A DNA stretch of 38,828 nt from a virus: IMG/VR virus record IMGVR_UViG_3300013285_000031, positions 1 to 38,828 of that record; one strand, given 5' to 3'. Shown here piece after piece: positions 8,057 through 16,827 of this stretch. Under the pieces are notes generated by a model, which saw only the letters and a list, made by a program, of their open reading frames with translations, searched no databases and had not been told where the DNA came from. Position numbers and translations under genes: made by a program. The first letter of the stretch is position 1; the number at the start of each line of letters is the position of its first letter.

Positions 8057-8406
8057 AATCAGTGACGGACATACATAAAGAATTAAGCGGCACGTTTGCT
8101 GTGGACCCTGGCACTATCCATCATTTTTCAGACGGGCTGTACGCTAAACAGATGTTGATACCTAAGGGCTACGTTGCCGGGTCCCACTCCCACGAGTACA
8201 GTCACATAAGTATCTTGGCCAAGGGCCACGTTATTGTCAGTACAGACACAAATTCTACAGAGTACATGGCTCCGGCCTGTATAGAAATTACAAAGAACAC
8301 GCTGCATAATATTGAGGCATTAGAAGACTCTGTATGGTTTTGTGTGCATGCTACAGAAGAAACTAACTTAGACTTAATTGATGAAGTTTTAATAGGAAAG
8401 AAATAA
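8053..8406 (+). CDS. Small cupin-domain protein
   Basis: This is a single cupin-fold protein of 117 aa. A metal-binding type motif is visible (GSHSHEYSHISILAKG with several His), followed by the second conserved region (ITKNTLHNIEALEDSVWF with His). The start is TTG at 8053, overlapping the hydroxylase TGA. This is accepted because the frame begins there and the genes look translationally coupled. Pairing with a hydroxylase of the same structural superfamily suggests a joint modification function. The chemistry cannot be stated. Confidence 0.7.
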   Translation: MKSVTDIHKELSGTFAVDPGTIHHFSDGLYAKQMLIPKGYVAGSHSHEYSHISILAKGHVIVSTDTNSTEYMAPACIEITKNTLHNIEALEDSVWFCVHATEETNLDLIDEVLIGKK

Positions 8407-8407
8407 T

Positions 8408-9088
8408 ATGCCATTTAGCTTTATAGCCCCCGTAGTTGGAGCCATCGGTGCAGCAGATTCCGTGGTTAACGCAGTTGACACTGTAGGAAACTGGTTTGAT
8501 GATGGATCTGGAAACCCTCAACAAAAACCACAATCTTCTGGTTCTAATAATAATAATAGCTCCTCGGGAGGTCTTGGAGGCTCTCCAATCCCTAACCTAG
8601 CGCCTCAAGTTATTAAAGGCGGTCCGGCGAACTTTGACTTTGGTGGTAACTTTAGTAACCCAGTTCAGGGGTACGCCGAAGGTCATCAAGTTCATGAATA
8701 TATCCCTCACAACACTTCACGGGGTCATATGTATGTCCCTTGGGAAAATTTTGAATTCAACCCAGAGGATTCTTTTCACTTTGCTGAGGGTGGTCACACT
8801 CCAGAGTTCTTCAGTGAGGGTGGCATCAAGCACCGTTACGTTCAAGGTGAAGGCGATGGCACGAGCGACAGTGTTCCTGCCATGTTAGCCAATGGTGAAT
8901 TTGTTATTCCTGCGGACATTGTGTCTGCTTTAGGTAACGGAAGCAACAACAGTGGCGCAAGTGTATTAGATCAATTCTTAGAAACCATTCGCACACACAA
9001 ACAAGAACACGACCCAAAAGAATTACCCCCTGACAGTAAGGGTCCTTTAGAGTACCTAAATATTTCTGCAGTCACAAAGGCTAAATAA
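8408..9088 (+). CDS. Virion protein with tape-measure-type C-terminal motif
   Basis: This is a structural protein of 226 aa with no recognisable enzyme domain. The N-terminus is short and hydrophobic (FIAPVVGAIGAADSV). An Asn/Ser/Gly linker follows, and then GG motifs (FAEGGHTPEFFSEGG). Around residues 145-180 the segment GTSDSVPAMLANGEFVIPAD and then IVSALGNG is a motif found at the ends of many tape-measure and internal virion proteins. It starts 1 bp after the cupin gene and is followed by another probable internal protein. An ejection or tail-assembly role is inferred. Confidence 0.68.
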   Translation: MPFSFIAPVVGAIGAADSVVNAVDTVGNWFDDGSGNPQQKPQSSGSNNNNSSSGGLGGSPIPNLAPQVIKGGPANFDFGGNFSNPVQGYAEGHQVHEYIPHNTSRGHMYVPWENFEFNPEDSFHFAEGGHTPEFFSEGGIKHRYVQGEGDGTSDSVPAMLANGEFVIPADIVSALGNGSNNSGASVLDQFLETIRTHKQEHDPKELPPDSKGPLEYLNISAVTKAK

Positions 9089-9089
9089 A

Positions 9090-10106
9090 ATGTCAGGATT
9101 AAATAGTTTATTATCGGATACCTCCACGACCAGTACTACGATGCCAACGTGGTATGACAACGCACAACAAAAACTTGTATCCGACGCAACAACTGCGGCA
9201 ACTAATACACCAAAACTGGCAAACACAGTAGCCGGCACAGCAATTAATACATTAAGTAATCCAGCGACTAACCCGTTTACTCTGTCATCTGGAGCACTTA
9301 ATACTATTGCTCAAGGCGCTGCAAACCCTTGGCTCACTAATCCCGCCACTGGCGCCGTGACACCAAATACTAACACTGCAATGGGTGGGCTATTTCAAGC
9401 CCAAAACGATCAATTGCACACACTACTTCCACAGTACGAGGCTCCAGCAACTGCAGGTTCTATCGCAGGGGGTAACTTTGGCTCACTACGTGGCCAGACA
9501 GCGGCCAACACTGCAGTGACTGGTGCTCAGGCTGACCTGTTTTCTAAACAGATGGCGGCTGCTTTACAGAATCAACAAACAGGCGTCGCGGCAGGTACAG
9601 GATTAGGTGACGTGGGTGCCAAGGGTGTGGCCACTGAGGCAACTTTAGGCAAGGCTCAACAAGCCGACCCTTGGACTACTTCAGGTAACATGGCTAAGAT
9701 TTTATCAACAGTCAACGCACCACTTACAACAACTAACGCAACGCAACTATCCGGACTAAGTCAGATGGGTGCCCTAACTAAGGCATTCAACACAAACCCC
9801 CAGGACATCGCTAGCAACGTTGGCGGGATATTGGATAAGATTTTTGGAAGTTCTAAATCTTCAAGCTCTACTCCAGGAGGGGGTGACGGGTCTGCTGTTC
9901 CCGGTACAATGACTGGGGCACCGACGGATACTTCAGGAGCAACTCCAGGTACGTTTCCGGATATTTTGGGAGGCAATACTTCAGGAAATACTGACACATC
10001 TGTTTATTCTCCTATTGATACCACACAATATCCTTCGTGGAACTCTTCTCCCGGAACTAGTGCAGACTATACCGGCGGTGGGTACGATCCGACGCAGTAT
10101 CCTTAG
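9090..10106 (+). CDS. Putative internal virion / DNA ejection protein
   Basis: This is a low-complexity, Ala/Thr/Gly/Asn-rich protein of 338 aa. The central part (about 90-215) is predicted helical with conserved-looking stretches (GGLFQAQNDQLHTLLPQYEA, NFGSLRGQTAANTAV, GAQADLFSKQMAAALQNQQ), typical of the small ejection proteins of podovirus-like phages. The C-terminal ~100 residues are Gly/Ser/Thr/Pro-rich and probably disordered. It lies directly before the transglycosylase-containing protein, which matches the usual gene order of internal virion proteins. Confidence 0.65.
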   Translation: MSGLNSLLSDTSTTSTTMPTWYDNAQQKLVSDATTAATNTPKLANTVAGTAINTLSNPATNPFTLSSGALNTIAQGAANPWLTNPATGAVTPNTNTAMGGLFQAQNDQLHTLLPQYEAPATAGSIAGGNFGSLRGQTAANTAVTGAQADLFSKQMAAALQNQQTGVAAGTGLGDVGAKGVATEATLGKAQQADPWTTSGNMAKILSTVNAPLTTTNATQLSGLSQMGALTKAFNTNPQDIASNVGGILDKIFGSSKSSSSTPGGGDGSAVPGTMTGAPTDTSGATPGTFPDILGGNTSGNTDTSVYSPIDTTQYPSWNSSPGTSADYTGGGYDPTQYP

Positions 10107-10143
10107 TATCAGTAACTGAAAAATTTAATAATTTAGGAACACT

Positions 10144-12336
10144 ATGGGCGCGTTAGACATTCTATCAAACATCGGGTCAGCCATTGGCTTAGGCTCTGAT
10201 GACAACAAACCACCTAAGATGGTAAAGTCCACTGGCTTTGACGGCAAGAGCTCTGTCGACATGCCTGAGGGCGCTTTGTCTATGACTGATACCAAGGCCC
10301 CAAGTGGTTTGTCAGACTTTATCCCTATGACAGGACCTAAGGGTAGCAAGACGTACATGGACCCCAAGAGTTCTGAAGCCATATTACAAAAAATGCAAGA
10401 CTTTGTTGATCAAAGGACTAGCAACCAGTCCAATTGGGATAACAGACTTGCTGACGCACAGGCTTGGACAATCGGCGACGCTGGACAAAAAGCTCAAGCC
10501 TTAAAAGGCCGTCAAGAGATTGCAACCACTCAGGCCAAAGACGTTCAAGACATGCAGATGCAAATTGCACAATTCAGAGCGGCGCAAGAACGAAACAAAG
10601 CATACAATGAGATGCTCAAGGGAACGTACGGTACCCAACCGCAAACTACTGGTGGTGCTCCTCAAACTGGTGGTGCTTCTCAAGCTGGCGGGGATCCTCA
10701 AACTGGTGGTGCTTCTCAAGCTGGCGGGGATCCTCAAACTGTTACAACAGCTTCGGGTCAAAGGTTTGCTTTTAGTTCACTCCCTCCAGAAATTCAAGCT
10801 GCGGCAAGATCTCAAATAGATCCGGAAGCATTCCAAAAAGTGATCACTGAATGGGCCGCAGAGCATGCCAAGGGTGCGCAGAAAATCGCCGGTGAAATCA
10901 ATGTTCAGGGCAGAGACTATGTGACCGTCAAGGGCCCCAATGGTACAGAGTACCCATCGCTTAAGAAAGATGTACCAGCACTAATTGCTAAGTTGTATCC
11001 TAATGGTGTGGGTTCAGAAGATGTAGTATCTGCTCCTACTACTGCTCCTGATACTACTGCAGAGGCCACTGCCCCGGGTTTTGATGCTCGTAAATCTTAT
11101 GGAACTCCTGCTAAATTATTAGATAATTTATCAGCTACTGAAAGTTCACATGACCCATTTGCTATTAATCCGGACTCTAAAGCATTAGGCAGATATCAAT
11201 TTACTCCAGAAACTGCTGCCATGCTTCATAAACAAGGTATTAAGTTTAATCCATTTGATGCTGATGAATCTCGTGCTGCGGCAGATTACTATATTCAAAA
11301 ATTAGTTAAACAAAATGGTGGCGATTATACTAAAGCTATGATGCAATATGGTGGCTTCAAGAAAGCAGACCCTACTAAATATTTATCACAAGTGATGAAT
11401 GGTGTTGATTTAAATAATTCGGCCCTTACAGCACAAGCTCCTACAGCACAAGCTCCTACAGCACAAGCTCCTACAGCACAAGCTCCTACAGCACAAGGCT
11501 CCCCAACGCGTAATATAGAACTAAATGCTCAGATTCAACAACTGATTACTAGTATTCCTAAACCAAGTCCAAACGCTAATGCGGCGCAGTGGGAAAAATA
11601 CCATAATACTATTGATCAATTAAAAGGTAACTTAGGTGCGGCCCCTATTCAATCAGCTCAGGCGGCTAATAAAACTACTGAAGTAGCCAGAGCAACAAAC
11701 TCTGCAATAAATGAAAAATCTGCGATTGAAAATGCGAGCCTATATAATACAACATATAAGTCCGCTCTAGATAAGTTAGAAAGTTTTGCAAACAATAAGG
11801 CGAATGATCCTCTATTTGCTATTGGTGATAGGCAGGGTGATTTGACTTCTAAGGCATATAATCTCGCAATTCACTTGGGAGTAGACCCAACGGCGGCAAG
11901 AAATACCGTAATATTAAATGACTCTCGAATTTCAAATAGTCAACGCGCCGGAATGAGTGAATTTGATTCTTTAAAAAATCAAATCGTATCTGCATATGTT
12001 CACCAAACTTTCCCAGGCCGTATCTTGGCTTCAGAACTAACTTTAGGTGATAAAGCTAAAGGTGTTTCATTAGAGTCTCAGCGAGAATCTAATGCCAGAT
12101 CACTTGCAAGTATCAGGAATGTGTTTGAGATATCTGATAAACTTGTCAAGGGTTACGCCAAATATAGAGACACTCCAGGTCATGAAAATACACTCTATGA
12201 TGATTACGTCAGATCTAAAGAGGCAACAGATATGATCAGGTCTTCAAATGAGGTCATGATGAGAAAATTCCCGGGAGCCTACACAAAAGCAGAACCCTCA
12301 GCAGAAGACAAATTTGCAAAATATAAAAAGGTATAA
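10144..12336 (+). CDS. Internal virion protein with lytic transglycosylase domain
   Basis: This is a 730-residue protein expected to be ejected with the DNA and to open the peptidoglycan locally. A goose-type/SLT lytic transglycosylase domain spans about residues 315-425. Its landmarks are NLSATESSHDPFAINP with the likely catalytic Glu, ALGRYQFTPETAAM, YYIQKLV and AMMQYGGFKKADP. Upstream is a helical region and a Gly/Gln repeat (two identical 12-residue units). Downstream is a run of four TAQAP repeats, and the C-terminal ~230 residues are helical. AGGAAC before ATG provides a binding site. The next gene begins 2 bp after its stop. An internal virion role is inferred from the domain plus context. 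Confidence 0.78.
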   Translation: MGALDILSNIGSAIGLGSDDNKPPKMVKSTGFDGKSSVDMPEGALSMTDTKAPSGLSDFIPMTGPKGSKTYMDPKSSEAILQKMQDFVDQRTSNQSNWDNRLADAQAWTIGDAGQKAQALKGRQEIATTQAKDVQDMQMQIAQFRAAQERNKAYNEMLKGTYGTQPQTTGGAPQTGGASQAGGDPQTGGASQAGGDPQTVTTASGQRFAFSSLPPEIQAAARSQIDPEAFQKVITEWAAEHAKGAQKIAGEINVQGRDYVTVKGPNGTEYPSLKKDVPALIAKLYPNGVGSEDVVSAPTTAPDTTAEATAPGFDARKSYGTPAKLLDNLSATESSHDPFAINPDSKALGRYQFTPETAAMLHKQGIKFNPFDADESRAAADYYIQKLVKQNGGDYTKAMMQYGGFKKADPTKYLSQVMNGVDLNNSALTAQAPTAQAPTAQAPTAQAPTAQGSPTRNIELNAQIQQLITSIPKPSPNANAAQWEKYHNTIDQLKGNLGAAPIQSAQAANKTTEVARATNSAINEKSAIENASLYNTTYKSALDKLESFANNKANDPLFAIGDRQGDLTSKAYNLAIHLGVDPTAARNTVILNDSRISNSQRAGMSEFDSLKNQIVSAYVHQTFPGRILASELTLGDKAKGVSLESQRESNARSLASIRNVFEISDKLVKGYAKYRDTPGHENTLYDDYVRSKEATDMIRSSNEVMMRKFPGAYTKAEPSAEDKFAKYKKV
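10666..10737 (+). repeat. Two tandem copies of a 36-bp coding repeat
   Basis: Two identical 36-bp units (10666-10701 and 10702-10737) encode TGGASQAGGDPQ twice, preceded by a partial variant. They lie in the linker before the transglycosylase domain. Perfect identity at DNA level points to recent slippage or unequal recombination. Confidence 0.9.
11428..11497 (+). repeat. 15-bp coding minisatellite (TAQAP linker)
   Basis: The unit ACAGCACAAGCTCCT occurs four times exactly from 11428 to 11487, then in part to 11497. It encodes TAQAP repeats that form a flexible linker directly after the transglycosylase domain. Copy number is likely to vary between relatives. Confidence 0.93.
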
Positions 12337-12338
12337 TA

Positions 12339-15300
12339 ATGGCTGAAGAACATTTCAATCCAGAAGCATTTAAAGCCCAGTATTTAGCTGACCAACATGG
12401 TATAGACAGAGAGTCTTATCTAAAAGAAGCACTATCAGATAAAGATTTTATCGCTCAATATGGTGATAAACCAATTGAGGCCCCTGTTTCTGGGTACCAA
12501 CCGACTTCAGAGGCGGAAGCGGCGGCCAGACCAGACTATATGAACCCATTATTTGGTACTGGATTAGGGGCCTTGGGTGGGTATAAAGCCGCCCCGTATG
12601 TAGGTGAACTAAACGCGGCTAAGTATGTTATTGATAAGCTTGACACACTTGGTCAAAACAAAGGCGCAAAGGTACAAGAACCAACTTCTCCCTCACATTT
12701 ATTTGATGTTCCTAATAATCTACCGTCTACAGAGTTTGCCAGTCCTGAATTGACTGTTCAAGATGCAAGGTACTCCAATCCTCATGGGTATGGAGAACCT
12801 GCTGTAAAGAGCGCAAACATTAATCAAGATATTTCGACAGTTCATGCCAATGCTAGAGGCATGGGCACCATGGGTAATGAGGATCCCTTGGCTGAAGGAT
12901 TTTCTCGTGAAGCCAATAACCGAGTATATACTCCACATGGTGCAGATATTATGCCGACCCCTGCAGAATTAAAAGCCCTACGTCAAATCGAGATGGATAG
13001 GATGCGTCAGGCACAAGCTAAGAAGACTTTAGATGCACACGCGACTGAGGCAGCCAAGCAAGAAGCTATTCGCGCATACCGAGCTAAAGAAGGGGCCTCT
13101 AGGGTACTAAATGCTCCCCCACCACCCCCTCCTCCCTCACCGCCTACGTTGGGGCAACGTATTGGTTCTACGATGCACCCCTCTGGTTTTGGTGGTAAAT
13201 TGCTTACTACAGCACTTACCCCTGCGGCAGGCGCCGCGGCTGGGTACTTAGGTACAGACGCCTTTAATAGGTTTGCTGAAGGAGATAATATGCAAGGGGC
13301 TATCTCTGGAATTGGTGCAGGGTCTTCATTAGCCGCTATGCACCCAAACTTACGTGGTAAGGCCGCGGGCCTTGCTGTATTGGCTCCTGTTGTCAACTAC
13401 CTAATAGACAAGAATACAGGCCACCATCCGGGCGAACCTATGGCGCCACATTCTGGAGGCATAACATACACCGAGCCAGTAAAACACTCCATGGGAGGTC
13501 AGGTACAACACTTTGGCCCCGGCGGTACAGTACTTAAAGATCTTGTAGAGCCTTTTGCAAATAAATTAATTGAATTATCTGGCATGAAACATCCAATTGC
13601 TAAAAATAATTTAAGAATACCATATAATGAAATGTCTAGGAAAGTTATACCTGATACAGCATACACGGCACAACCTACAAAAATTTGGACACCTGAAGAC
13701 CTATACAAAGGCATGGGGGTCCCTAATGTTGGGGATATGGCGGATACGGGAAACCTATTAACACATGTTAATAATAGAGAATTAATAAACCCTTTTACTA
13801 AAGAGCCTATGCCCGTGCAATTGCAGGGAGGTAGATATTTTAATAAATATAATACCTATTTAGACAATCCAGAAAAGAGCGCTGGGTGGGCTTCTCAAGA
13901 AGAACAACTTTCTGGGCTATTAAAGCAAGTACAAAAATCTGGAAAGTCCGGTAAAGATGTGTATGGTATTAACGTAATTGGTAGTCCTCAAAACGTAGAT
14001 TTCAATAATATGATGAGCCATGGCCTTATGGGCCAAATGGATTTCGCTGGAATTCACCCTGACCTTATTAATCAATTCAACGCAGAAGTTCAAAAAAAAT
14101 ACCCTAAATATCTGGGTATCGATAACCCTGATGTGATGGATCAATTGATGGCCCCCAAAATGGGTAAAATGAGAACTCATGTTGTTAGAACAATGGAGAA
14201 AAAACCATACCAAGAAGGAGGGTTTCCAGATGTCCCTTCCACAAGAAAAGCTGTAACAGATCCAGAATTATTGAACCTACCTATAGGAACATCGGGTCTT
14301 TCAATAAGTAAATTTAACCCAGAGGGGATCATGGTTAAAGACCCAGTGGTTCCACATAATACATATAAAGCCCAAGGTAATGCGGAATACGCCGGAGAGT
14401 TTGCTCCAGGTATGGGCTTGGATTATAAAGACATATTCCAAACATCTGCAGACGCCAGAAAAATACTTCCTGGGCATGCTCCATCTCCGGATGACTATAG
14501 GTCTTTCTCTGTAACTAAGCCTGCTATTCAAGACTTTAATGACCAATGGTTAGATAGAGTTATGCCATCGTATGAAAAAATAATGGCGACTAAAAACAAT
14601 TTAGCTGCAGGAGGCTTGGCCTCAGTAAAAAAGTTTGATGGTGGTGGAGAGGTAGAATCTACCCTACCACCAATTAGCGTAACTGCGCCCAGACCATCTC
14701 AATCTGAGATGAAGGCTTACTTGGCTACTCATGATGAAAATACAGGTGCTCCAAAAGATGCACTCGGTGACTTCTTCTCTGGTAAGACTAATCTATCCGA
14801 CTCCCTGACTCAAGCCGGCAAAGAGCTATCAAACTTCCCTAAACCCTCTGGCCTAAATCGAGTACCCTCATTAGATGATCCTGAGGTGCAAGCCGCTATG
14901 GCCCTTGCACCTATGGGCTTGGGCACCATTAAGGGTGTAGGTGGTCAGTGGATGCCAAGTGCGGTTTCACGACTTGAACGTTATTTAACCGACCGATATG
15001 GAAATGATAACATATCTAATTGGTTACAAACCACGGGTAAAAAATACATTTTAAATCGAGCTGGGACTCCTTCCGATGAAATTAGATTGTTAGCAGATCA
15101 AGGGATTACACATGTTCCTCCAGAAGAATCTTTAAGACGATTTGAACAATCGATTAAACCTTCATTAAAAGATATAGTTAAAGCTAGAATAGATGCCGGA
15201 TTTCCTGGGGTGGGGCATGCTGAAACAAATCCAGGATCTATGTGGGAAGCCAATGCGGATATGGCTATTCAACCATATAAAGCAAGTCAATTAGCTCCTT

Positions 15301-16820
15301 TTAAATATGAAATGCCTTGGCTTGATAAGCTTGATCCCAATACTCCGGTACATGACTTTACATTTAGTAACACTCCTAATATGTTAGGTATGGACCATTT
15401 AGCTAATGCTCTTCGTTCTGATATATCTTCAGGTAAACTTCGTCCTGAACAATTAAATAAAGTATCTATTAGTGATGCAGTTAATCGTGCGCATCAACAG
15501 CGTGGTCAATTAGAACAAAATAAAAATCAATTAATTCAAGGGGTTCCTACTGTTAAAGAGTATCCTAATGGATTTCACTGGAAAGAACTAACTCATCAAG
15601 ACCCCGCCACATTAGACGCCATCCTCAAGAAAGAGGGTGACACAATGCAGAACTGTATTGGTGGATATGGATCGGAGGTAATAGAGGATGGCACTAAGCT
15701 TTACTCACTACGTGACCCCGCAGGCAACCCCCATGCTAACATTGAAGTTCGTCCGGGGGATGAAGGTCCAGAAATTAGGCAAATTAAGGGCAAACAAAAT
15801 GAAGCCCCTAATGTAAACTACCAGTCCTACATCCAAGACTTCGTACAAAATCCACATACAGGACAAGAATTTTTCAATGTGAACGATCTTGAAAATACAG
15901 GGTTAATAAACGTTGGTAAGCTTAAATCCCATGGTCTAGCAGGTCTTCCACCGGGGGCAGGCCAAAGTATTGATGCTGAATTAAATAGAATTCACCCAAG
16001 ACAACCCGGACAATTCGGAGGCTTTGAGTCTTCTGGGCAATATGGTAATAGGATGACATCATACAGTCTGTTAAAGAATTTAACTCAAGACCTTCCCGGC
16101 AATTATGTTAATGAGCAACAATTACTAAACCATTTACAAGGTAAGGCACCAAGACCTGTACAAGAAAGCTACAGTAACTTCTATGATCAGCCTACAGGTA
16201 TGGCGGGTGGTGGTAAGGTCGGAGCTATTACGTCTTTATTAGAAGCCGCACCAAAGATATACCAAGGTGCTAAGGACCTAATCCTACCTCCTGCAGAAAA
16301 CGCAGCCCGTACTCAAATCATTGGCACACTCCCTACCTATCAAAAGGCTAGTGACATGTTCCAAAAGTTAGGTGCGACAGGTAAGCCTTTAGATTTTGGT
16401 GCCGGACTAGGTGAGGGTGCTAAGATAATGAATGCTGATACCTTCGAGCCCTATGCTAAAAACTGGACACCGACCTATACTAACGCCGCGGATATTCCAA
16501 GTGATGCATATGGTAAGTTGACTAACCTCAATGTGCTTAATGTAATGCCTAGAGAGATGCGCGACCAGACTGTCAGCGACATCGGTCGAGTGATGGATAG
16601 GGGTGGATTAGGTATCTTGACCACTCGCGGCAATGATGTAATGAAGGCTCAAGGCCGTCCAGGCCCTGAGCCAACTTCAATCATCACAACCAGAGATACG
16701 TATCAAAAAGGATTCAACCCTCAAGAGTTGGAAGACTATTTGAAATATATTCTGGGTAACAAGTTTGATATTAATAAACTTAACTTAGGCCCCGCTGGAG
16801 CACTAATTCGTAAGAAGTAA
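12339..16820 (+). CDS. Giant mosaic virion/polyvalent protein with PcfJ-like and methyltransferase-like regions
   Basis: This is a 1493-residue protein, the largest gene here, ending the plus-strand virion block. Residues 1-380 are helical, with a poly-Pro tract near 257-267 and Gly/Ala-rich hydrophobic stretches (LTPAAGAAAGYLG, GLAVLAPVVNYLI). A first GG cluster (MGGQV, GPGGTV) lies at about 385-397. Residues 398-750 form a second unit (VQLQGGRYFNKY, GWASQEEQ). A second GG cluster (LAAGGLAS, FDGGGEV) lies at 755-772. Around 1065-1180 there is a PcfJ-like region with MQNCIGGYGSE (Cys1106), LYSLRDPAGNPHANIEV and IRQIKGKQNEAP. A third GG cluster (AGGGKV) is at 1288-1294. The C-terminus has a methyltransferase-like nucleotide site (LDFGAGLGEGA, 1351-1361) and LNVLNVMP (1397-1404). 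It is probably ejected into the host. The domain calls are by motif. Confidence 0.7.
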   Translation: MAEEHFNPEAFKAQYLADQHGIDRESYLKEALSDKDFIAQYGDKPIEAPVSGYQPTSEAEAAARPDYMNPLFGTGLGALGGYKAAPYVGELNAAKYVIDKLDTLGQNKGAKVQEPTSPSHLFDVPNNLPSTEFASPELTVQDARYSNPHGYGEPAVKSANINQDISTVHANARGMGTMGNEDPLAEGFSREANNRVYTPHGADIMPTPAELKALRQIEMDRMRQAQAKKTLDAHATEAAKQEAIRAYRAKEGASRVLNAPPPPPPPSPPTLGQRIGSTMHPSGFGGKLLTTALTPAAGAAAGYLGTDAFNRFAEGDNMQGAISGIGAGSSLAAMHPNLRGKAAGLAVLAPVVNYLIDKNTGHHPGEPMAPHSGGITYTEPVKHSMGGQVQHFGPGGTVLKDLVEPFANKLIELSGMKHPIAKNNLRIPYNEMSRKVIPDTAYTAQPTKIWTPEDLYKGMGVPNVGDMADTGNLLTHVNNRELINPFTKEPMPVQLQGGRYFNKYNTYLDNPEKSAGWASQEEQLSGLLKQVQKSGKSGKDVYGINVIGSPQNVDFNNMMSHGLMGQMDFAGIHPDLINQFNAEVQKKYPKYLGIDNPDVMDQLMAPKMGKMRTHVVRTMEKKPYQEGGFPDVPSTRKAVTDPELLNLPIGTSGLSISKFNPEGIMVKDPVVPHNTYKAQGNAEYAGEFAPGMGLDYKDIFQTSADARKILPGHAPSPDDYRSFSVTKPAIQDFNDQWLDRVMPSYEKIMATKNNLAAGGLASVKKFDGGGEVESTLPPISVTAPRPSQSEMKAYLATHDENTGAPKDALGDFFSGKTNLSDSLTQAGKELSNFPKPSGLNRVPSLDDPEVQAAMALAPMGLGTIKGVGGQWMPSAVSRLERYLTDRYGNDNISNWLQTTGKKYILNRAGTPSDEIRLLADQGITHVPPEESLRRFEQSIKPSLKDIVKARIDAGFPGVGHAETNPGSMWEANADMAIQPYKASQLAPFKYEMPWLDKLDPNTPVHDFTFSNTPNMLGMDHLANALRSDISSGKLRPEQLNKVSISDAVNRAHQQRGQLEQNKNQLIQGVPTVKEYPNGFHWKELTHQDPATLDAILKKEGDTMQNCIGGYGSEVIEDGTKLYSLRDPAGNPHANIEVRPGDEGPEIRQIKGKQNEAPNVNYQSYIQDFVQNPHTGQEFFNVNDLENTGLINVGKLKSHGLAGLPPGAGQSIDAELNRIHPRQPGQFGGFESSGQYGNRMTSYSLLKNLTQDLPGNYVNEQQLLNHLQGKAPRPVQESYSNFYDQPTGMAGGGKVGAITSLLEAAPKIYQGAKDLILPPAENAARTQIIGTLPTYQKASDMFQKLGATGKPLDFGAGLGEGAKIMNADTFEPYAKNWTPTYTNAADIPSDAYGKLTNLNVLNVMPREMRDQTVSDIGRVMDRGGLGILTTRGNDVMKAQGRPGPEPTSIITTRDTYQKGFNPQELEDYLKYILGNKFDINKLNLGPAGALIRKK

Positions 16821-16827
16821 TTACCTC

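Noticed and set aside
10101-10110. CTTAGTATC similar to the promoter-like motif
   Set aside because: It lacks the TGYA part and the final TATA, and it overlaps a TAG stop codon by chance.
16821-16827. Bidirectional terminator between the convergent blocks
   Set aside because: The gap is 7 bp and no stem-loop with a T-run is visible on either strand nearby.
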